Assembly (NCBI RefSeq): GCF_003144195.1
Contig: NW_020290038.1
Coordinates: 62,001-126,000 of the forward strand
DNA: 64,000 bases
Direction: 5' to 3'
Source: Ceraceosorus guamensis
Taxonomy: Eukaryota > Basidiomycota > Exobasidiomycetes > Ceraceosorales > Ceraceosoraceae
In this document: positions 56,702 to 64,000 of the stretch, piece by piece
Layout: each line of letters starts with the position of its first letter
How positions within the stretch are numbered: position 1 is the stretch's first letter
Translations under genes and position numbers: made by a program
The notes under the pieces: model-generated
What the model saw: only the letters and a program-made list of their open reading frames with translations
Databases searched by the model: none
Told to the model about the DNA's origin: nothing

Positions 56702-59700
56702 TCACCAGCCTTCGAGATCCAAAGCCTCGAGCGCCCTATCGCTACCCGAGTCTTCCTCCTCTTCTTCCTCTTCCGAATACCTTTCCTCCTCCTCTTCTTC
56801 TCCTTCCTCTTCCTCTTCCTCTTCTCCTCCCTCCTCCTCATCCTCCTCCTCCTCCTCTTCCTCCTGTTGCGCCCCTTCGATGTCGTCCAATTCGGCTCGT
56901 TGACCCTGTGCCAAAACCGCTTCGAGCGGCTCTGCCTCCCGTTCGTCTTGCCGTTGCGCCTCCGTACCAGCCTCCTCATGCGGCCTCTCATCCTTCCACC
57001 CTTCGCCCCCCTCGCTCTCCGACGACGGCAGCGGCGGCGCGCGGGACTGCAGAGCGCCATCGCCCTCCTCCTCTTCTTCTAGCGCAAATCCGCAACTTTC
57101 CTTGCCCTTCCGAACCAACATCCGATCCGTCGACCCTTGCCCACCCGCGTCAATCGTCGCATCTCCTCCCATCCCAAGCGCAGCATCCGACTCTCCTCCG
57201 GCCAAGGCCAAGGCCGACGGATCATCCTCGCCTCCTCCTCCAATCTCCTCCAAACTTGACGATCGATTCCTTGGCCTCCTGCTCCTTTTGCTCGAATCCA
57301 CCTCGCGCGCTGCCACGCATGCGTCGTCGTGCGCGGGATCCGAAGACAGCGCAGCGTGCTTGCCGAGCGGCGAGCGCACGCATACCAAACGAGCCGTCGA
57401 CTCGTTCGTGCTAGCGGACCCGGTGTGTTGACCATACACCGGACCGAACACGTCCTGGCTGATATATTCCTGCGATTTCAGAGGGGCAGCTTCTGCGCTA
57501 CCAGTCTGCGAGACTGTGCTTGTCGGTGGAGGAAGGGGACGAATGGTGGCATTCGAGTCGGTCGATGTCATCGACACCGACGAGGATGCGCACGAATTTG
57601 CAGCTGGGTGATTTGCAGCCGAGCCAGACAAGCCCAACCCTACAAGACCCAACGTTGCGTTCTCCCTTTGCGAATCAGCATTTGCAGATAGAGAAGCATC
57701 TGGCGAGCTGACCCCAGCAGGCGAGCGCGTCTCCATCTTTGAGTCTGCCAGATCACCCTCCACGGCCGCTCGAGCGTCGTCTCCCAGCTTAGAGGCGCTA
57801 CGGCCTGGCGACGTAGCTCTAGAGGGGCCGATCGATGTATTGGCAGATCTCAACAAGTCCGCAGCGGCGCTGATCGAAGGTGAAGATGACGCTTTGCCTT
57901 GGAACGATGCGTCCGCGGATCGCGCGTTGCCGCTGCCGCTGCCGTTGGCATGTCTGACCGGCGTTTGAGGCCTCGAAGGACCAGGAGTTGTGGGTGCAGA
58001 GAATGCCAAGGTGCGGTTCTGATCTGACAGTGGTGGCAGCATCGTCCTCTCCCGACTTCGAACGACCGCGCTGGAGCCCGAAGGGCGTGGCGACGATGTT
58101 CGAGCTGGTGTGGCCGGTCTGCTACTCAAAGCGCCCGGCTGAGGGTGCACAGGCTGCTCGGCCTTCTGAGCATGCTTTGAGCTCGATGGTGGAGCAGGAA
58201 GGGTGGGATCCACCTCGAAGCTCAGCCTGAGGGTTGGGTGTAGGACAGGTAGGGACCCGACCCCAATGTGCGCTGTGCCGCTACTACTAGATGAGACACT
58301 CTCCGTGTCCGGTGTGTGAGCAGCCGCTCCGTGCGCGCTAGGCAGCGCCGCTTTTACCAGCCGAGGCGAAGAGCGGGCAGATACACTAGTCGATGCTGTC
58401 AGATTCGAAGCGAAAGGGTATTGCGCCTGATCTGGCGCGCCTTCGATCAAAGTTGAGCTGCGCTTCGACTGCCTGCCGCTGAGATTTCCTACAGATGGAG
58501 CATTCTTGCTCGCAGTGGACGAGCCATCGGACGACTTGGCATCTTTTTCTCGGCCCACAGCTTGGCTGTCGCGCTTTGAGACCTCTGCAAATGCGGCAAA
58601 CGGCAGCACGTCATAAGGATCAGCAAGTCGAGAGAGGGGATGAGGGGCAGGCCAGACCCAGTCTGGAATGTGTCTGCGGGGAGCGAGCTGCAATTGGCCA
58701 TTTTGCAGCTTTGACGTGGAAGCGGCAGATGCGCCATCAGCCGCTGACGGCCGTGCAAGGTCATCCGCGAAAAGCGCGTGCCTCGCTTCCGACTTGGACT
58801 GAGGATCTCGAGTTTGCAAAGGGCCTGCAGATTGGTGCCACTTTTTGACGAAAGCCATTGCGACGCTGCTATCGTCATCCTCCAGCTCTGTTCCTTTGGC
58901 TGACTGACCAGCCTGCGAGGCGGTATTGCTCAAATTGGGCTTGAAGACGTTGCCCGTGCCGAAACAGAGGTTGAAGCGCATCTCGAGTTGGATGGAGGCG
59001 TGCGACCATGCTTGCACCTTTCTCAGAAGCGCCACGAGGAGCGATGACACTTGGAGGGCATCGAGGTCGTGGACGTAGCAGGGCAGGTTGCGCTTGTCTA
59101 GGATGAACTGCAAGTAGACGGCAAGCGCCTAGCGGCGGCATCAGACGCGCTGGCCCGACTACAGCTCTACAATTTCCCCTAAGACTGCGAATCCTCCTCA
59201 TTATCCGTCCAGGGCGGTGCAAGTCATCAATCACTCACAGCAATGGCCCTATCGGCGCTTTCTCTATCCAGCGCCACTTCTTCCTCCTTTCCCTTTTCGC
59301 ACTCTATCCACTCCAACCGACACCCGCGCCTCTGCGCCCACTCCTCTATGCGATCGTCCGATGCTTTGAATGGGCCACTCTTGGACAAAGGTTTGGGAGT
59401 GAGAGAGAGGATGGAGCGTAAGCGGAGTCGGCTCAAGAAGGGCAGGTTGCGAGCTTTTGGATGTGATCCTCTGTATAGCGTTTGGGCAAGACAGGACGTG
59501 GCGTCCTTTGGCGCATCTTGAATTTTTGGAGATGTTGCTTGCACGTCGTCCTTGCAGGCTGCGGCCGCAGCATGCTGCGAATGGTTGCTATGAGGTGCCG
59601 GTGCGGCGCTGTTCGAAGGGTAGGGCGAGAAGGCGACTACGCTGAATCTCAAGGGCGGCACGAGAGGTCTGCTTCGAGGCTTTATGCTTGCGTGCACAGA

Positions 59701-59736
59701 TGCCTCTTTCCTGTCATTCTCGTCGTAAGCCGTCAT
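56702..59736 (-). CDS. OCA4-like pseudophosphatase with long disordered acidic tail
   Basis: Two exons, 59736-59239 and 59128-56702, joined in phase 0, for 974 residues. An upstream ATG inside the CA repeat (59930) is unlikely. The N-terminal part matches the Siw14/Oca tyrosine-phosphatase fold: LVPPLRFSVVAFS, TLYRGSHPKARNLPFLSRLR and LRSILSLTPKPL, then across the intron LQFILDKRNLPCYVHD and LLRKVQAWSHASIQLEMRF. Where active members have HCxxGxxR, this one reads VHDLDALQVS. The nucleophile is missing, as in yeast Oca4, so it is expected to be catalytically dead. An IPDWVWPAPHPLS patch resembles the Oca4 PDWF end. The last 550 residues are Ser/Pro-rich, ending in a Glu-rich stretch. Yeast Oca proteins form a complex linked to inositol pyrophosphate signalling. 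Confidence 0.85.
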
Positions 59737-60677
59737 GACGTAGGAGGTAGCCAGGCGGGTGCGCAAGGCTGCTGCTGCGGTGGAAAAGTAGGACGCCTGT
59801 CGATGCGCATACACGCCGACCAGAGGCACTCCTCTTCGATCACTCGATTGCCTGGGCGTGATTCGGTCTGCAGGGTGATTTGGCAGCGTGACCGATGATG
59901 ATCCCTGCACACACACACACACACACACATACGCTCACGACCCCGCTCAGCTCAGTTCGGAGCTTTCATCCTATCGCCTCGTACTAATTCCCTGTCTCGT
60001 TCTGCGTGACCTGCCCAGTGAGAGAGTGTGAGTTGCCTGGATGCTATTCAGATCGGCTGTTGGCTCGGTGATGCTTGCAAGCTTCGTCTGCATGAAGCTG
60101 AAGAATTTGCGGGCAGGATGCGCGAAATGTCGAAGCAGCCTTCGCACGACCGATGCGTGGTGAAGTGATGGGATGGAGTGTTAGTGATGACACTTTTGAC
60201 TCTGCATGTGGATCAGGGAATGGTGGTGCATCACGAGTCACGAATGTAGGCGGGGCGAAAGTCGTTGCCAGTCACAGTCACTCGTGACTCGTGACTGATT
60301 GAGTCGCCAGTCGCGAAATCACGAATGGTGTGCACAGACCCCGAATCTTTTGAGTCGTCAGTTGAGTCTTGAGTTTGAGTCTTGAGTCGCTTGCACCGAG
60401 TGAGTAGTTCACGTGATCTGATCGCCCTCCGCCCTCCGCCTCCACACGCATCCATCCGCTCAGGCAAGCGGCTGGCGCACAGAGATGGGCGCTGCGCGCG
60501 CTGGACCCACTCCACGGACTCGCGACGGGTGACTGACAACGCACATTCTCGATTCTCTCTCTCCGCTCGACTCTGCCATCAACGGCCATCGAGACCATCG
60601 CAGCTCTGCACCTTTTGTTCTCCACCTCCCTCTTTCTCGCCTCCTCCACCCAGCCAGCGCCTCGACCTTCGTCGACC
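59737..60677. promoter_or_regulatory. Divergent promoter region of OCA4-like and OCIA genes
   Basis: This 941-bp spacer holds a CA dinucleotide repeat (59909-59929) and a dense cluster of TCACGA/TCGTGA words at 60231-60331, including CACTCGTGACTCGTGACTG. No gene is supported. Confidence 0.45.
59909..59929 (+). repeat. CA dinucleotide microsatellite
   Basis: About ten CA units, just upstream of the OCA4-like start. It creates a spurious Cys-Val reading frame on the minus strand. Confidence 0.9.
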
Positions 60678-61974
60678 ATGTCGCGGCAATCAGATCACTC
60701 TTCCAGCGCTAGCACTCCTGCTATGCCGACCTCAACCCAGGATGACCGTAGAGCTCTGATGGAGCCGAGCAAGGCCTTGCAAGGATTAGGACAAGCCTCG
60801 CCCGCCGAGCCTCGATTGACCGATCAAGAGCGTGAGTTTACAATGTTCCAGATGCGCATACATGCAGAGAGGTGGATCTGATTCAATCGCACCTCTTTTG
60901 CGCCGGTCGGGCCATTTTCCGCATTCCGTTGGAAAACCCGTCCGCATACAATTCAATCCTCCCTCAGGAGAAGTGCTAGCGAGCGTAACTCGAAAGATTC
61001 GTAGATGGCGCAACATTGGAGTGTTGGGCGGAGGAGTCTTTGCAGGTATCCTAGTAACGCGTCGAAAATTCTCCCCTATAGCTCGATTGTTCGGTATAGG
61101 CGCAGGAATGGGCATCGGAGGAGTAGCCGTTGCTCCTTTTGCGGCGATCGGGAGTAGAGATGAGATCAATTCCTTGATGAGCCAGGACCATTTCAGAGAG
61201 ACGTTGAAGGAGGCTATGAAGAGGGGAGAAGATCCTTTCAAGCTGCTCAACAGGTCCAACGATCCTGCGCAGGCTGCAGGGGAGGGCATGGATGCATCGT
61301 CGGAAGCGCAGTTTGGGTACGGTGCGACGAGCGGCGCCCCTCAAGGCGACAATGCGTTCGCTCCACAAGCTCGTTCTTCGCGCTCAGCCACACCTTCAAG
61401 CAATGACCAGCCTCGCACGACTGCTGCCTCCTTGCCTCCCACTTTCAACACACCCTCTGCATTCGGATCAAACGATCGCGCTTCATCCGCATCAGACCAC
61501 ACGCTCTCTTCCTCCTCCTCCTCCTCTTCCATTCCAACATCGTTCGATTCTTCGCTCTCCGAGCCGCAATCTGGGCTCAGCGGTCCACCGCAGCAGCAGC
61601 AGCAGCAGCAGCATCAAAGTCGATGGGCAGAGCTGCGAAACGAAAAGACATCTCCCGAATCCAGTTGGGAGAAGATTCGACAAGAGAGTGGACGGAGGGA
61701 CATGCCGCGTGAGGTCAGAGGAAGCACATCTTCAGGCTCCCAGCCCGCTCAAGAACCCGACCCGTTCGCGGCACACGGTGCTGCGAGGGACAATCACCCG
61801 CGAGCAGGTATGACCAAGCTGGACGGACGAGGGGATGCGGGCGCGCCTGGCTCTGTCATTGCTGCGGGTGAGGACGAAGGGGCTAGGCAGAGGGAAAGGT
61901 GTAGGAGAGAATTCGAAATGGGTATGGAGAGGGAAAGAAGAGGAGTGCAAGGCTCGACCATCAATTACAATTGA
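60678..61974 (+). CDS. OCIA-domain mitochondrial protein
   Basis: Two exons, 60678-60831 and 60968-61974, for 386 residues. The 136-nt intron removes a stretch whose open frames would otherwise mislead. The join gives LTDQEREVLASVTRKIRRWR, matching the start of OCIA domains (EEERRVFAEC...W). Two glycine-rich hydrophobic segments follow (NIGVLGGGVFAGILV and ARLFGIGAGMGIGGVAV). The tail has poly-Ser and poly-Gln runs and a conserved-looking SRWAELRNEK motif that resembles the YEELRNKNRE motif of animal OCIAD1. Animal OCIA proteins are mitochondrial inner-membrane factors involved in complex III assembly or stability. The function here is inferred only from the family. It converges with the phytase-like gene. 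Confidence 0.82.
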
Positions 61975-62282
61975 GATGTCGGGAGCGAGTTGGGGAAATC
62001 AAGAGTTTGATTTTACCTACTTGGATCTTCTGCACGGCAGCGAAATCGCATCATCCACTGCGTACCGTGACGAGATCGCACCTTTGACTGAATGCTGCAG
62101 ATGTTGCTGTCAGGTTGGCACATTTTGTCGTGGGTCTTGTAAAGTCAAAGCGGCAGCCGACCATGCTGCTGCTCATGGCATTGCTGTAAAGTGCTCGGCA
62201 AGATTTACAACAGGAGCGTACGAAACACGAATGCGAAAGGTGGAGTGGAACGCATGTCCTTGCGGGGGGTTACATGCACAGC
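61975..62282. other. Convergent 3' spacer, no gene seen
   Basis: This 308-bp gap lies between the stops of the OCIA gene and the phytase-like gene. Nothing further is recognised. Confidence 0.5.
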
Positions 62283-63877
62283 TCAGTTGGCGCTGCCTCC
62301 CTGACTGTAGCCAGGGATGGTGGCTCTGTAGATGAAGAACTGAGTATCTTGACTTCCCTTTTGCAAAGCATACGTGTCGTTGTAAGAGCCAACAACGTAT
62401 TTGCCCGTCGAGTCCTGAGCCGCCTGTTTACCGTTCAGCGTGATAAAGTCATTGTCGGAGACGACGAACACGTAAACATCATCCTTGTTCTGCCCATCTC
62501 CCGCACTGGCGATTGCCAAACTTTCCAACTTGCCAGAAAGCAGGTTGCGGTCGAACACGCCAGACGCTCCGTTGTTGAGACCAAACTTGGCCAGCTCGGC
62601 GCTGGAAGCGAGGTCGATGAAGGGTTGGTACGTGGCAGGAACGATGGTGTTGTTGAGCCGACCAGCTGGAGAGACTGGCAGGTTGGCCTGGTCAAATGGC
62701 GTATTGGCGATATTGGTCGCGTTCTTGGTAGAGATGAGATCCGCATGCTTGTACGACACGCCCGCATCCTCGTTTCCAAATCCATTGCCATCGCGGGCAA
62801 GGACGAGAAAGGTGGAATCGTCGACAATGTGCACCTCGCTCGATGCTCTGGTGTTGCCAGATTTGCTTTGCGGCAAAGGCACCACGTGCTCCTTGATAAG
62901 TTTGGCATTGAAAATGTTCGAGACGTCATAGCCGAGCAGACGAGTGTACCTGTTTGTGCTCTTGCTTCCCTTGTTGCTATCCTGAATCGTTGCCGATTGC
63001 AGCAGAGCCCACAGAGTGTTGGTGTTGCGGTCCAGCGTCAGACCTTCGAAACCCTGATTTGGTGCTCGGCCAGTGGTCGGGTTGCTCAGACTCGTAAAGT
63101 TCAGCTTGCCCGTAGCGTCGTAGGGAAGAATGGCGGGTGGGGGGACGATGGTGCTGAGCAGGACACCAGTGGTACGATCGATGATGTAGATCCCTGGCTG
63201 GTACTCGTCCGAGACGAACAGTTGAAGACCGTTGGAAGAGATGGCGAGCCCTTCGGTGTCGAAGCTGATGTGGTTGTTGGGCAGAGCGATGGGCAGAGTG
63301 GGAGCGCGAGGGTTGGATTGCCGCGTGCCGTTGGGATCCAAGCCTGTGGTGAAGTTGAGCGCATAATCCGGTCCTGCGCGATAAAGCTGAGAGTTGACGT
63401 ATCTGAGGGAAATGTTCTCATTCGTTCCATTTTGCGCAGAGAGCGTGCCGATGTAGCGGTGGTTGCGAGCTCGGTAGTCGGATGTTTCTGCTCCGCCAGA
63501 GTTGTGCCCTCTGTCCGGCTGAAGCAGAATGCTAAATGTACCGCCTGTGGCCGAGGGTCTGAAGTACTCCAACGCGATGGCAGAACCCACACCTCCGATC
63601 GTCTCTCCAAAGCTGTCCAGGGCATCCGTCGGAATGCGTGCAAAGCCTACCAGACCCTGTTCGCAGCAAGCGTATGCACGGCGATCAGCCAACTGCTCGA
63701 ATTCTCGTTGCTCTCCATCGAGCGCTTGGAAGGAACGCTCACCTTGTCTTGGAATGTCCTTCCATCGAATGTGAAAGGTGCACCAGCTCGCTTGTGCAAC
63801 TGGCTCACAGGGCTGGCGTTTGCTGCAACGGCAGCCGAAGCGGCTGCCAGAGCGACGAAGGAGGGAGTGAGTTGCAT
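62283..63877 (-). CDS. Secreted phytase-like esterase (beta-propeller)
   Basis: Two exons, 63877-63743 and 63656-62283, joined in phase 0, for 502 residues. Exon 1 is a signal peptide (MQLTPSFVALAAASAAVAAN) followed by a dibasic Kex2-type site (QLHKR, 26-30). Exon 2 shows the pattern of the esterase-like phytase family: ISFDTEGLAISSNGLQLFVSDEYQPGIYI, NQGFEGLTLDRNTNTLWALLQSA and FLVLARDGNGFGNEDA, with repeated strand-turn-strand blades. Acidic residues in DTEGLA, SDEY and FEGLTL are where relatives bind Ca2+, but I cannot confirm phytate activity. Several N-glycosylation sequons (NFT, NIS, NDT) fit a secreted protein. Intron 1 uses a GTGAGC donor. A TATA-like word lies about 105 bp upstream. 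Confidence 0.9.
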
Positions 63878-63980
63878 CTTGGCACAAGTGAGTGAGGATG
63901 AGCGATGGTCCCTGCTACACTTGAGGATCTTGGTTGCTTCGAGGGGCCTACACGTTGCGGAAGAAAAGTTGCCATTTGGC

Positions 63981-63991
63981 TGTTTATATAC
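63981..63991 (-). promoter_or_regulatory. TATA-like box of the phytase-like gene
   Basis: On the minus strand it reads GTATATAAAC, about 105-110 bp before the ATG at 63877. The spacing is plausible for a fungal TATA promoter. Confidence 0.45.
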
Positions 63992-64000
63992 GGACAGGCT

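Noticed and set aside
56702-57082. Plus-strand open frame with Phe/Leu-rich runs opposite the OCA4-like tail
   Set aside because: Antisense shadow of the Glu-rich coding tract.
59739-59930. Minus-strand start within the CA repeat (Met followed by Cys-Val repeats) for the OCA4-like gene
   Set aside because: Repeat-derived. The ATG at 59736 starts a normal N-terminus just before the conserved LVPPLRF motif.
60870-60967. Open frame with protein-like composition (LFCAGRAIFRIPLENPSAY)
   Set aside because: Lies in the OCIA intron. The direct join of exon 1 to 60968 rebuilds the OCIA start, whereas this frame runs into a stop.
1-64000. Transposons, LTR or virus-like elements, and CRISPR arrays
   Set aside because: No reverse transcriptase, transposase, integrase or capsid motifs, and no long terminal or inverted repeats or spaced direct repeats were seen.

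Overview
This window reads as nuclear DNA of a gene-dense basidiomycete fungus, most likely a smut relative (Ustilaginomycotina). The lineage is my inference from gene content, GC-rich codon use and compact multi-exon genes. Most introns are about 45-165 bp. I hand-placed about 50 introns, and 35 of them open with GTGAGT. I found no retroelement, transposase, virus-like element, CRISPR array, rRNA or convincing tRNA. All exon joins were placed by eye from splice consensus, reading phase and family motifs, and no transcript data were used.

Left third (1-20.6 kb). The window opens with the 3' end of an unidentified + strand gene. Next come a large probable mitochondrial helical protein (-), an IQGAP (+), and a RING-like zinc plus LysM protein (-). 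The LysM gene is divergent from an ISWI chromatin remodeler (+), which converges on a B-type cyclin (-) with a destruction box. IQGAP, ISWI and cyclin B are core cytokinesis, chromatin and cell-cycle genes.

Middle (20.6-37.8 kb). A 4.1 kb gene-poor stretch rich in simple repeats lies upstream of the cyclin. It is followed by a four-exon MGR2/ROMO1 gene (+), a membrane-anchored PPX1-type exopolyphosphatase (-) divergent from COQ1 (+), and an SCP2 lipid-transfer protein (+) with a 21-nt exon. After these is a five-exon gene (-) with a signal peptide and a module repeated three times. A further 2.5 kb spacer leads to the next block.

Accessory-looking block (37.8-51 kb). This holds an AAAP amino-acid transporter (+), a cytochrome P450 (-) divergent from a trichodiene-synthase-like terpene cyclase (+), and a second signal-peptide gene (-) built from duplicated exon pairs. 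A histidine acid phosphatase (-) ends the block. The terpene cyclase and P450 could form a small sesquiterpenoid locus. The two exon-repeat genes match no family I know and are the most novel objects here.

Right end (51-64 kb). Housekeeping genes return: SF3B6 (+), a SNF5/SFH1 remodeler subunit (+), a catalytically dead OCA4-like phosphatase-fold protein (-), an OCIA-domain mitochondrial protein (+), and a secreted phytase-like esterase (-).

A degenerate word family related to TCGTGACTCGTGA/TCACGAGTCACGA recurs in many of the spacers, often as inverted or tandem copies, and no gene explains it.
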